Assembly (NCBI GenBank): GCA_036924285.1
Contig: JAYKYS010000004.1
Location: forward strand, 22,972,001 to 23,036,000
From: Asterella californica
Taxonomy: Eukaryota; Streptophyta; Marchantiopsida; Marchantiales; Aytoniaceae
Direction: 5' to 3'
Length of the DNA stretch: 64,000 nucleotides
This document shows, one piece after another, positions 25,566 to 34,673 of this stretch. The position numbers and the translations under genes were made by a program. The notes below the pieces were generated by a model that made no database searches, was not told where the DNA came from, and saw only the letters and a list, made by a program, of their open reading frames with translations. Each line of letters opens with the position of its first letter. Position 1 is the first letter of the stretch.

Positions 25566-25729
25566 CTGGCGGTTAGGTCCCTCTAACTCCAGATAGCTCC
25601 ATATCTCAACTACGTGATACACACCTTCATGGGTGCAAAGATCAGGAGGAGGCATGGGTGCTACATCGCCCCATCGTTAGTCGCCTGTCTGCAATCCATA
25701 CCACGCAAAGATCTAATCGACTATCTCCG

Positions 25730-25870
25730 CTATATAAATCGAGGACAAACCCACCGTCCAGTAGGAACGACACTGAGAGGTGGAGTCAAACATGACATGT
25801 GTCAACCTCTCGAACAACCATCACACACCAACATACGGGCTGCTCCACCGGCAGACCCACACAACATACA
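25730..25870 (-). pseudogene. PHD finger at pol C-terminus
   Basis: Spacing is C-x2-C, about 11 residues, C-x2-C, x4 (one position being the TGA stop), H-x2-C, a PPL...VP turn, then W-x-C-x2-F. This is the C4-H-C3 pattern of PHD fingers, with the final Cys replaced by Phe. PHD fingers bind histone H3 tails. Here it occupies the place where chromoviruses carry a chromodomain. The natural stop is the TAG at 25730-25732. Confidence 0.8.
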
Positions 25871-28821
25871 CCTCAAGCTCGCGCGTACAACTGCTAAGCT
25901 TGGGTCAACGATACCATCAATGTTGGGAAGATGACATGGTGCGCAATTACGCACATGGTCCTTCCACACAATACCATCACGGCCCTCTAACATGAGTACT
26001 CCAGAAGGTAACACCTCACGCACTCGTAAAATAGTGCGCCTTGCGGTCACATCCAACGTCGTCGGTGCAGTCTGCTGTAGATAGATATAATCGCCAGGAT
26101 GAAACCTGCGAATCGACGGTCGATAACCTCCTCCTCGGATAGTCGCATATCGCAAGGTGTCTCTATGCTGAGCAATCGCTAGGTTCTCAAAAGCCATAGG
26201 CATAACTCTCCGAAATGTCTCTGCTCGTTGAGAACATGCTCTCACCCACATATCCGGGTCATCAAGGTCCAGCACCTCAGCAGAATCACGACGAATGGCC
26301 GAAGGTAGATCTGGATCTCGGTCATACAATAGAAAATACGGTGAGAAGGAAGCCAAAGACGCTTGTCGGCTGAAACGGTAGCCCATAGCCAACCATGGTA
26401 ACTGCACATCCCAGTCTCCCAAGTGGCCCTTTTGCAACCCATACTTGCGCAATCCTCTCTTCACCGTCTGAACTACCCTCTCCGCCAAACCATCCGCCTC
26501 AGGATGATCTCGAGATGTAGTCTGATGATCAATCAGCGCCTGATCACACAAGGCCTGAAACTCACCAAGGAACTCTGTACCTTGGTGTGTCAGCACTTCA
26601 GCTGGTGCTCCAAAACGACTCAGCACTCGATCTAAGAACGCATACGCTGTCCCTTCACTCGCCTTGTCTGGTAATACCACAAACTCAATCCACTTGGAGA
26701 AGTGCTCCACCATCACCAACACATACCGGTGGTGACGTACGGTCAACGGTAAGGGTCCCGCAAAATCCAAACTCCAATGATAACCCAACCCCATAATCGA
26801 TAAGGGGTGTAACTATGGAGTAGGAGCATTAAACGAAGCTCGTACTCGATCACAAACCACACATCGTGCGACAAACTGTTGCACATCGATGTGCATACCA
26901 CGCCACCAATACTGTCCTTGGAGTAAGCTATGTGTACGCTTCACTCCAAAATGTCCCAACTCCTCATGGGCATGTCGTACTAACTGTGCCCTCTGGGATG
27001 GATGTGACACTATCCGTACCCTCCCATCACCCCACACTCGAAGTACATGTCGTCCTTCTCGTCGAAATCTCTTCGCTCGTTGAAGAACACGATCTCGCTC
27101 CTTGGCACTTACTATGTCTACTACCACACCAGTACGTAGATACTCCATCACGGTCACATCATCATGGATATCCCGCTGATCTGGAACACCATCTCCACCC
27201 TCAGGATCTGGAGACTCGTCATCTACTCTTTGATCAGAGAAAGATACGACTTGGCCCTCCATACTAGAGTTCATGACCAACACACAAAGAAAGGCAGATG
27301 CATGCCACCCTGGCACTATCTCCTCATCAACCTCGTCATGCCAGCGAGCCCCAGTCTGGTCCTGCTGACTCGTGCATGGGTTGCGACTCAACCCATCGGC
27401 ATCTAAGTTTGCGACTCCATGTCTATGTACTACTTGGAAGTCATACTCCTGTAAGATCAGAGCCCATCGTGCAAGCTTCCCTGTAAGCTTATCGGACTCC
27501 ATCAATCACTTGAGCGGCTGGTGATCAGTGATGAGAGTAAAGGGGTTCCCAAACAGATAACATCGAAAGTGTGCAACAACCCACACTACCGCCAAACACT
27601 CTCCCTCATACGAACTATACCTCGCCTCCGCTGAATTGTTGGAGCGACTGGCATATGCCACCACGGACTCCTTTTTCTCATCATCATGCTGAGTCAGCAC
27701 TGCTCCAAGTCCCAACATACTCCAATCGGTGTGCAGTTGGAAAAGACGCTCCCTAACGGGTCTCTTCAAGATGGGAGCAGATGTCAACCTATCCTTGAGC
27801 TCTACAAAAGCTCGCTCCTGCTCATCTCCCCACTGCCACTCCTGGTCCACCTTCATCAACTTGGTCAACGGCTTCGCAATTGCACTAAACCCTTTCACGT
27901 ATCGACGATAGAAGTTCGCCAAACCAACAAATGAACTCGACTCACATCTGTGGGGCGCGGAATACGTGCAATAGCCTCAACCTTCGTCTGTTGAACACCC
28001 AATCCACCTGGATAGATGGTGTGGCCCAAATACTCTACCAACTCCTGGAAGAACTTACACTTCTCAGGGTGTAACTTCAACCCATGAGCTCTCAACCGCT
28101 CAAACACATCCCGTAAGTGTCTCTCGTGCTCCTCCATTGTAGCACTATAGACTAAGATGTCGTCAATATAACATCTGACAAAATCCAATCCTGCTAGGAT
28201 TCTGTCCATCACCCTTTGGAACTCAGCAGTGGCGTTCTTCAACCCAAATGGTAAGAACCGCCACTGATACAAACAATCCTTGCCGTGAGAGTCAATTCCT
28301 CAGAATGCTGTCTTGGACTTATCTTCTTCTCTCACTGGCAACTGATGATATCCTGCTCGAAGATCCAAAGTACTGAAGACCTTCACATGCCCCACTGCAT
28401 CAAAGATCTCCTCAGGTGTCGGCATGGCATACTTATCGGACTTCGTCTGCCGATTGATAGGCCGGTAGTCCCCACACATCCGTCTATCCGTGTAGTTGCC
28501 ATACATATCCTTCTTGGCTGGCATAACTGTGGCAGATGCATACTCTCCATGCGACATCTCCACCAACCCAGCCTCCAACAAGTCTTGAGTCCTACTCTGG
28601 ATCAAGGCTCTCTCCATATCACTATACCTGTAAGGACGTCGAAAGATTGGCGTGTCGTTAGCCAAGTCGATCCGTATACCAGGTCCCTTCAAGGTACCCA
28701 AATCCTTCATACTGAAGGCAAAACAATTCCTGTAGCTCTTCAGGAATCTTTGAACTCTTCGTCTCTCCTCTCCTATAAGCTTGGGTCCAATCTCTGGCTC
28801 CCAAGTATCCTCTGTCACCAT
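25730..28821 (-). pseudogene. Retrotransposon RT, RNase H, integrase and PHD finger (broken)
   Basis: RT (28821-27895) has the LDLRAGYHQ and CYIDDILV motifs. RNase H (27922-27506) has TDWS, EGEC and LITDHQPLK. Integrase has the HHCC zinc region (about 26990-26830), the first catalytic Asp in SLDFAGP and the Glu in AERVVQTVK. After the integrase C-terminal region a PHD finger (25870-25730) follows, with CMLC, CDGC, HMSC and WVC. In-frame stops occur at 28300-28302 (TGA for Trp), 27506-27508 (TGA for Trp), 26813-26815 (TAG for Gln) and 25802-25804 (TGA for Trp). A frameshift lies near 27930. The second integrase Asp is His (26585-26587), and the last PHD cysteine is Phe. The frame is continuous with the methyltransferase ORF upstream, interrupted only by the TAG at 28852. 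Confidence 0.9.
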
Positions 28822-28851
28822 GCTAGAGGTAGAAGAAGAAGTCGTTGACTG

Positions 28852-28854
28852 CTA
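28852..28854 (-). other. UAG stop between methyltransferase and RT, CAG UCA context
   Basis: The methyltransferase and RT ORFs share a frame and are separated only by this TAG. The next six bases, CAGTCA, fit the CAR-YYA context of leaky UAG codons known from plant viruses. A CAG-to-TAG mutation is equally possible. Confidence 0.5.
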
Positions 28855-30630
28855 TCTTGCAGCCTCTAGAGCAGTTTCCTTCTGCTCACCATCAACAACC
28901 TCCATCGCTACTGTGCGTAAAACTTCTGCAGTTCTAGCTGCAAGCTCCACACTCTCTCCTATGACATCCCATGATGTCCAAGGATGACGAGCTCCATGTG
29001 CCTCACCCCCAGCCTTTGCCTCCACCGACCCGGTAGGCAAAGAGCTCAAGAGTACTCGAGCAGTAACACCCGTCGATCGCATCCGACGCTGCTCAACCAA
29101 TCCAAGACTAACAATCCATGTCAAGCAATTCAAGTCCATTGCTTGACCCAATACTTGACGACGTGAAGCCTCCGACACCGAAGCTACTGCCGTCGTACCC
29201 GTAGCGAAACCCATCGCTCGCTCTCTCTCATCGGCATTGGGCTCCACCAACTGCCGTAATTGAGCATCCCACACAAGCCCAGGTCCTCCATCTCTATAAG
29301 CATGTGACGCTGGAAAGCTTACCAAAGTGGGTAACGCTACCATGGGCCGTCCCACTAGGTTCACCACTGCCATGGGTGACCTATCGACGACTCTCACTAC
29401 TTGAGATCGTCGTCCTGCATCCAAGATGCTATCAACCGTGAGATGCGCTGGTCGTCTCACTCCATCGTGTGCGCGCTTAAGCACCTCTCTCGGTAACAAG
29501 TTCGTCCACCACAACCGTGGACGATGTGCACGAGATCCTACTCTCGCTGCATCCAACAACACTGCTGGTCCAACCCAAGACCGCACTTGGTGCACACTCG
29601 TCATCATCTGTGTACGAGCATCACCCAACAAAAGAACGTTCTCCAAGATGTACGCTGGAGAATCCACCTGATGCATCTGGAGATGTCGTAAGATCCGTAA
29701 CATCTCCCAGAACATCCTAGATCGCGGGTCATGTAAACCCTGACCTCTCCCAGCACGCGTATGACCTTGACATGGCCATCCGGCTATCACCAAGTGAATG
29801 ATGTCCACAAACGTAAGATCCTGCGCCCCCAGCAGCGAAATATCCGACGGTAATGCTTGCTGGTATCCTCTAACAGCTGATATGGGCAGCAACTCAGGAT
29901 ATCTCTGCACCAAACGTGCCACATGTCGAAATGAGATGCGCCTCGCAATCTCATCTCTCTCCACATACAAGTATCGCTGTACTTGTATACCTGCTTGCAA
30001 TACTGCAGCCAAACCTGTGCTGATCTCTCCAAATAGCTCCAGCACACACACACCCTCCTCTAGATACTGCCATACAATGAGAGTCGTATCCAATGGTGAT
30101 AAGGTCACAGGGCCAGTAGCAGGAACAACCATTTGTTCCTCTACTGGTGGTACAAAGGCTTCACTCCAAGCCTGCTGCACCAACTCATCAGCATACTGTT
30201 GCAACTCTCCACTCGAACTCCAGAGTGGAACATCCAAGGCAGATGGTACTAACGTAGACATGCTAGGCATGTCCTCCACCTCCTCAAAGACCGGAGCATC
30301 CTCCGCATGAGCATTGCCCTCCAACAACTCGTCCGGCCAAGTAATGACCGAACTGAACCCTGCAACGGATGCCATCGTCCCTGGTGTAGGCTCCGTCGTC
30401 CCAACTCTAGCACTGAACCGCACTGGTAAGCGGCTCACTCGTCCTTCACCGGACTGCCAACCTGGTCTGTAAGATGCTGTCTCCGTCCAATAGTCGATCA
30501 CGAACCCCATAAGGTACAACACAGCACCTCCAACCAATACATCATAAGACTCTGCGGCTGTAACGATAGCCTTGGTCCTCACCATAGAGCCATCCGTGGG
30601 GTGATCTGGCCGAACTCTCACCGTTAACAT
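28852..30630 (-). CDS. Retropepsin C-terminus plus DNMT3-like C5-cytosine DNA methyltransferase
   Basis: This 592-residue ORF has no stop. Residues 1-50 finish the retropepsin (VRVRPDHPTDG, then ESYDVLVGGAVLYLMGF). Residues 60-185 are a linker. The methyltransferase domain spans about 193-512. Motif I is VLELFGEISTGL (196-207), followed by GIQVQRY and the acidic Glu224. Motif IV is VIAGWPCQGH with catalytic Cys287. Motif VI is ILENV with Glu330. Motif VIII is AHRPRLWWTNL (368-378). Motifs IX/X are RAMGF (471-475) and LGQAM (494-498). The AHR-R-WWTNL and GIQV-RY signatures are closer to DNMT3/DRM enzymes than to DNMT1. The predicted reaction is SAM-dependent methylation of cytosine C5. ATG 30630 is only the first ATG of the frame; translation probably arrives by frameshift from gag-PR. 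Confidence 0.92.
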   Translation of the reverse strand: MLTVRVRPDHPTDGSMVRTKAIVTAAESYDVLVGGAVLYLMGFVIDYWTETASYRPGWQSGEGRVSRLPVRFSARVGTTEPTPGTMASVAGFSSVITWPDELLEGNAHAEDAPVFEEVEDMPSMSTLVPSALDVPLWSSSGELQQYADELVQQAWSEAFVPPVEEQMVVPATGPVTLSPLDTTLIVWQYLEEGVCVLELFGEISTGLAAVLQAGIQVQRYLYVERDEIARRISFRHVARLVQRYPELLPISAVRGYQQALPSDISLLGAQDLTFVDIIHLVIAGWPCQGHTRAGRGQGLHDPRSRMFWEMLRILRHLQMHQVDSPAYILENVLLLGDARTQMMTSVHQVRSWVGPAVLLDAARVGSRAHRPRLWWTNLLPREVLKRAHDGVRRPAHLTVDSILDAGRRSQVVRVVDRSPMAVVNLVGRPMVALPTLVSFPASHAYRDGGPGLVWDAQLRQLVEPNADERERAMGFATGTTAVASVSEASRRQVLGQAMDLNCLTWIVSLGLVEQRRMRSTGVTARVLLSSLPTGSVEAKAGGEAHGARHPWTSWDVIGESVELAARTAEVLRTVAMEVVDGEQKETALEAAR

Positions 30631-30631
30631 C

Positions 30632-32890
30632 TCACGTGTTATGTGTAGAGCCGTACCTCCTGATCCCCCCTAGAGATGTCTGCAACTGGAATGGGCATCT
30701 CTCTATCTCGGACTTCTTCAGACCCAAACCAATACACGCCGCCTTTCCCAACATCAACGGTTGGGCTCCAGAGTCTAACAAGACCTTCTGGGATCGATAC
30801 ACTTTCCCTGAAGGTGCCACCAAACAGAAAATACCACTTCTGTTGTCCAACAACACCACACCTGGTGCCAAACCAACACGGTCAATCGCCGGCCTAGCTG
30901 GTAACTCATCTAACCTAGCAGCCGCCGCTTGCCAAGTACCACTGGTAGCTGTCCTGATCCTCGACTCCATGGACACATCTACCGTCTCTCGCTGAACTAC
31001 TTCAGCACTAGAGGTAACCACATCCTCGTTCTCACTGAGCGTGACAGCCAACTGGAACACTGGAGCCAAGTTGACTCCCAATGCCTTCATATTCGTGGCT
31101 GAGAATAGTGGGGCTCGCAAAACTGCTGTAGCCGCCCTCAACATCGGGTTCGACGTCGCATCCACAGACGTCGAAGGTGGACTCACATCACACCCACTCC
31201 TGGATGTCGATGCCTCCAACTCTACTGCACCATCGATAGGCCGTTTAGGAACCATAGATGTGGTCCTCAACGCCTCCGATAACGTGAACGATTGGGGAAG
31301 CCTGGCCTGTCTACCAGCCTCTCCGCGTTGTGGATCCAACTCCACTGATGCACCTCGTGGCTCAGAGGCACGTACTGCACCTCTAGTCACTGCCGCAGAT
31401 GTCTCAATCTGCGCCACACCAGCCATGAAGTCGAAGTCACCTCCTTCTCCTCCATAAGACGTAGAAGCCTCTGTTCCACCTGATCTCCGCTGGGCCATAG
31501 CCATACTAGCTATCCTCTGCTCCAACTGCTCAATCCGAGCAGCCATACCTGCTTCTGATGTCGTAGCAAGCGGTGGACCGACCGATCCTCTCCCAGGTGC
31601 TGGACCTCTACCTCCAGCTCGACCACCACGGCCTCCCTGAGCTCCTCCGCCTCGTCCACGATCAGCCTTCCCTTGCCGCAACTCGGGATGGAGATCAAAA
31701 CAACGGTCACTACTGTGACCAGGTCGTCCGCAATGCTCACATTGCCTAGGTACTGCTTGAGACGTCCCTGATGTCCCTGACGTCTCATAATCTCTCCTCT
31801 GTGGACAATCCCTCTGCTGATGAGGACCATCACACGTCCAGCAAGGACCCGCTTGCTGCTGACTAGAGAAGGACGGCATGGGCTTCTGCCCACCAGATCC
31901 TCTAACACCTCCTTGAGATCGTGACTGCTTCGCACGATCCTTACCACCACCACCACCACGCTGTTGCGTAGCCTGTGATCCTCGAGAAGAGGTGGTCGCT
32001 CCATGTGGTGTCTCCTTGCTGAACCCAGCAACCACCACCCTCTCCTCCACCATGTTGAGCTCAATCCGCTCAGCCAGACTAAAGACAACCGCTAACGTCG
32101 GAGCGGTATCTCTAAGGAGGGTAGCATCTCTAATTTTCCTACGCAGCTCCCGGTCTAGTATCCCATACCAGAACTGGACTGTCTGTGCTTCCGTCACCCC
32201 TTGGGTAACGCTGATCAACCGCCTCATGCGAGTAAACGCATCGCGTAGGCTCTCTCCAGTCTTCTGCTGGAACTCCTGCAGACTCCTCAACTTGTCGGTC
32301 CGCACACCCTGATAGTTCTTCCTCAAACATTGGAAGAACTGAACCACAGGGTTAAACCCTGGTGGTATCCCACTCACACAACCACCTGCTCCACTACCTG
32401 TGGACGCACCGCTGGTAGTAGGTACTCCGCCACCTGCGACTGTACCACTGCTACTGGCACCCGAACTCGCTGGTGCTACGTCTCTCGAAACTGCGCCAGT
32501 AGTGATAGAAACGTAGTTGGGAGACCAATGTTGTCTCCACAACTCGATCTCAACACTGTAATCTTGCCTGAACTCATGATAATCGTCCATCGGTGATCCC
32601 TCCAAGTGCTGGAACAAACCCTTCCACGCCATGAAGGGTGTAAACAGCTGTGGGTTCCGCATCTGCTGCAGATCGCACCAACTGTGGAACTCCTGGATGA
32701 AGTCATCCAGCTCAATGGTACCAACTGTACCCGAGTAACGTCGAGGCCACTTCGTGGTCCCATAGATCTCGTCCATGTCCCACAACAACGGTGTGGCGAC
32801 ACTAGACTCACCACCAAAAAACGCGCTGTCTGCGTCCGTCTCGTCCTCTGGAACAACCGACGGCAATGGTGTAGGTAGTCGGTACCTCAT
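30632..32890 (-). CDS. Gag polyprotein with start of retropepsin
   Basis: The ORF has 752 aa. A retrotransposon gag domain (about residues 185-275: VQFFQCLRKNY, FQQKTGESLRDAF, VQFWYGIL) is followed by two zinc knuckles, CWTCDGPHQQRDC and CEHCGRPGHSSDRC, and by Gly/Arg-rich sequence. The C-terminus holds the retropepsin active site VLLDSGAQPLMLG. The ORF ends a few codons later, just after a run of six G (plus-strand C6 at 30665-30670). A one-base skip in that run would continue the protease into the next ORF. ATG 32890 is the first in-frame ATG after a stop near 32968. The product would form the virus-like particle. Confidence 0.88.
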   Translation of the reverse strand: MRYRLPTPLPSVVPEDETDADSAFFGGESSVATPLLWDMDEIYGTTKWPRRYSGTVGTIELDDFIQEFHSWCDLQQMRNPQLFTPFMAWKGLFQHLEGSPMDDYHEFRQDYSVEIELWRQHWSPNYVSITTGAVSRDVAPASSGASSSGTVAGGGVPTTSGASTGSGAGGCVSGIPPGFNPVVQFFQCLRKNYQGVRTDKLRSLQEFQQKTGESLRDAFTRMRRLISVTQGVTEAQTVQFWYGILDRELRRKIRDATLLRDTAPTLAVVFSLAERIELNMVEERVVVAGFSKETPHGATTSSRGSQATQQRGGGGGKDRAKQSRSQGGVRGSGGQKPMPSFSSQQQAGPCWTCDGPHQQRDCPQRRDYETSGTSGTSQAVPRQCEHCGRPGHSSDRCFDLHPELRQGKADRGRGGGAQGGRGGRAGGRGPAPGRGSVGPPLATTSEAGMAARIEQLEQRIASMAMAQRRSGGTEASTSYGGEGGDFDFMAGVAQIETSAAVTRGAVRASEPRGASVELDPQRGEAGRQARLPQSFTLSEALRTTSMVPKRPIDGAVELEASTSRSGCDVSPPSTSVDATSNPMLRAATAVLRAPLFSATNMKALGVNLAPVFQLAVTLSENEDVVTSSAEVVQRETVDVSMESRIRTATSGTWQAAAARLDELPARPAIDRVGLAPGVVLLDNRSGIFCLVAPSGKVYRSQKVLLDSGAQPLMLGKAACIGLGLKKSEIERCPFQLQTSLGGIRRYGSTHNT
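30665..30670 (-). other. G6 homopolymer at gag-pro / pol frame change
   Basis: The minus strand reads CTA GGG GGG ATC. Reading one G fewer keeps the protease open into the 30630 ORF, with a run-on GSGG segment. This is either a programmed shift or a one-base expansion. Confidence 0.6.
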
Positions 32891-33392
32891 CCCACTCCGT
32901 GTATATCCACTGTCCGAGAAGTCCCCACCAGAACCTCCTGAGAACTCCGTGATGAGAGAATCCCGCTAACACACTCCCCAACTGGAATGTCGCAATCCCC
33001 GTCACCACCGTAACCACCACTTGCCTAACCCCGCTCCTACTGAGCTGACCTATCCCCTACTAGGACGGTCAAGGTAAGGGCAACCTGTACCTGCCATCAG
33101 CACAGGCAGCCTCTCACAGTCTGTTGGTCGTCACTCCAACCGCACCGTGAGAGAGACAAAGGTAGTCTGACTGGTCCGCAACTCCAGCCTCACTGCCGAC
33201 AGCACACTGGAGTGAACTCACTCCGGAAATCAAGCGCCAACACAAGCAAACGCGGCGCACAAACAGGAAGTAGAGTATGGAGGGGTTCCAACCACAAGAA
33301 GTCCAAACGATAACCCTCCACACTCAAACATTCACATAAAGAGAAACCCAGCCCCACCCGGACTGACGACTCCTTGTCGGTGATCACATGCA

Positions 33393-33408
33393 CAATATAT
33401 GGTCACCA
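33393..33408 (-). promoter_or_regulatory. Candidate primer-binding site
   Basis: The minus strand reads ACGACA, GT, then TGGTGACCATATATTG. A TGG-initial sequence two bases after a CA end is the usual arrangement, and the second element here has the same spacing. The matching tRNA is not identified, so this is tentative. Confidence 0.35.
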
Positions 33409-33683
33409 ACTGTCGTAACTGACACTGGAGGTCACTAACTAGATGTCCACACCTCTAGTAGCTCCAAAAACATCCACGTGGTAGCTCTACTAGCTCACCC
33501 AAGACAACTGCCACCAATTGCCTCCATACGCGCCTCCACGGTATAGACAAACACTACCACAACTATAGCTTCCCCCTAATACTGTGGGGTCGCCCTACCA
33601 CTCCTCTAGGGACGTGCGAGAAGGTCTCTTACTACCTTATACAAGTCCATAAGTACTTGCACGCATCCCTGTAGGACACCAAG

Positions 33684-33790
33684 AGCTATTGGTCTAGTGG
33701 TAAAGCCAAAGCTAAGACTACAGAGTCAGGAGTCCAGATCCAGGAATAGTGTTGGGATGGGTGACCAGCTGGTTTTACCCTTCCCACACA
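33684..33790 (+). repeat. tRNA-like and 5S-like Pol III motif cluster
   Basis: TGGTCTAGTGG (33690-33700) resembles a tRNA A box. AGTCCAGATCC (33731-33741) is a degenerate B-box position. GAATAGTGTTGGGATGGGTGACC without its first bases (33747-33766) matches the 5S rRNA internal control region, including GGATGGGTGACC exactly. The cluster lies in the 5' LTR/leader part of the gypsy element, on the opposite strand. It could be a SINE insertion or a Cassandra-like 5S capture. Confidence 0.4.
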
Positions 33791-34381
33791 ACTGAAGCTT
33801 GGATACCTCTCTCACACACGCCAGCAAGCTGGCTTGCGGCGAACGCGGGCTCAGGCTCAGCTCCGCTCCGCTCTGCCTCCGCACTCTCGCACTCCGCTCT
33901 CACGCCTCCGCACTCACGCACCTCTGCTCCTCGAAGCCAAAATCTGACGTAACTAGCCTTTTTGTGCTTTCGGGTGACACTGCAGCGAACTTCGACATGC
34001 CATAACTTCTTCAATCCTTGGCCAAACTCCACGAGACTTAGTGTGCTAGAATCGTCTCTCCAATGCGCTTCCAAAGAGCCCACTCCGGCCCGACATTGAC
34101 AAGTATTCCGTCTGCCACGCCCAAACGCGCAATCCGGCTCCAACAACACACTTCAAGAACATTCCATAAAATTTCTGCAGCGCTTCCGCATGACAGAAAT
34201 CTCCACTCGACCCCAACAACAGCAAATCGATCTGCGACCAGCAATGTAGCATGCGACCACACACCTCGATCACAACTCCAACAATCAAGCACGAACGACA
34301 ACGCCCGAAGATACCAGCGGACGATTTCAGATCAGCGGGTTCCTACTGAACTCCATCTCGACCTGCACTCAGTTCTTTGAG

Positions 34382-34673
34382 TAATCTGAATAGAGAATTA
34401 CCATCTCCAACACTACAACACTGATTACTCACAAATGGTCAAGCCAAACCCACTCTAAACGCGAAGAGAATCCGGGTTACACTCAACTAGACTATCACCA
34501 TAGCCTGGAGCTTGAAGGCTCAACTCAAAGAACTAAGGCCTCCAAGCCCTACCTGCGAAGTTTACCCCTAGTGGACTCTCCCACCAACTCGCCCTAACGG
34601 CACTAACGGCCTTACCGGGATGCGCCACTTCGCACTCGCTCAACCTAGCCGAGGTGCCCAAACTGACGTGACA
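34382..34673 (-). repeat. LTR core block, right (5' LTR)
   Basis: Direct-repeat partner of 25151-25444. It ends in GACGTGACA at the element border, next to the TGGC duplication. The 970 bp to its left (33411-34381) has no counterpart at the other end. Confidence 0.75.

Larger units (their letters stand above)
25044..34673 (-). mobile_element. Ty3/gypsy LTR retrotransposon carrying a DNA methyltransferase and PHD finger
   Basis: The element is 9.6 kb. Plus-strand ends are TGTCGTGCGC (25044) and CTGACGTGACA (34673), giving TG...CA termini, flanked by TGGC on both sides. Removing it rejoins a LINE reading frame. Minus-strand gene order is gag with two zinc knuckles, retropepsin, C5 DNA methyltransferase, RT, RNase H, integrase, PHD finger. 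The PR-RT-RH-IN order is Ty3/gypsy. Homologous blocks of about 290 bp (25151-25444 and 34382-34673) lie near the two ends as LTR cores. The rest of the two LTRs does not match, so exact LTR borders are unresolved. The copy is defective, with several stops and frameshifts in RT-IN. Confidence 0.9.

Noticed and set aside
26866..30310. Long plus-strand ORFs opposite the gypsy pol (26866-27267, 28285-28848, 29798-30310)
   Set aside because: They are antisense shadows of the GC-rich pol/methyltransferase frames and carry no domain of their own.
33684..33790. A functional tRNA or 5S rRNA gene
   Set aside because: Only the internal promoter-like boxes match. There is no acceptor stem, no complete 5S sequence and no clear terminator.
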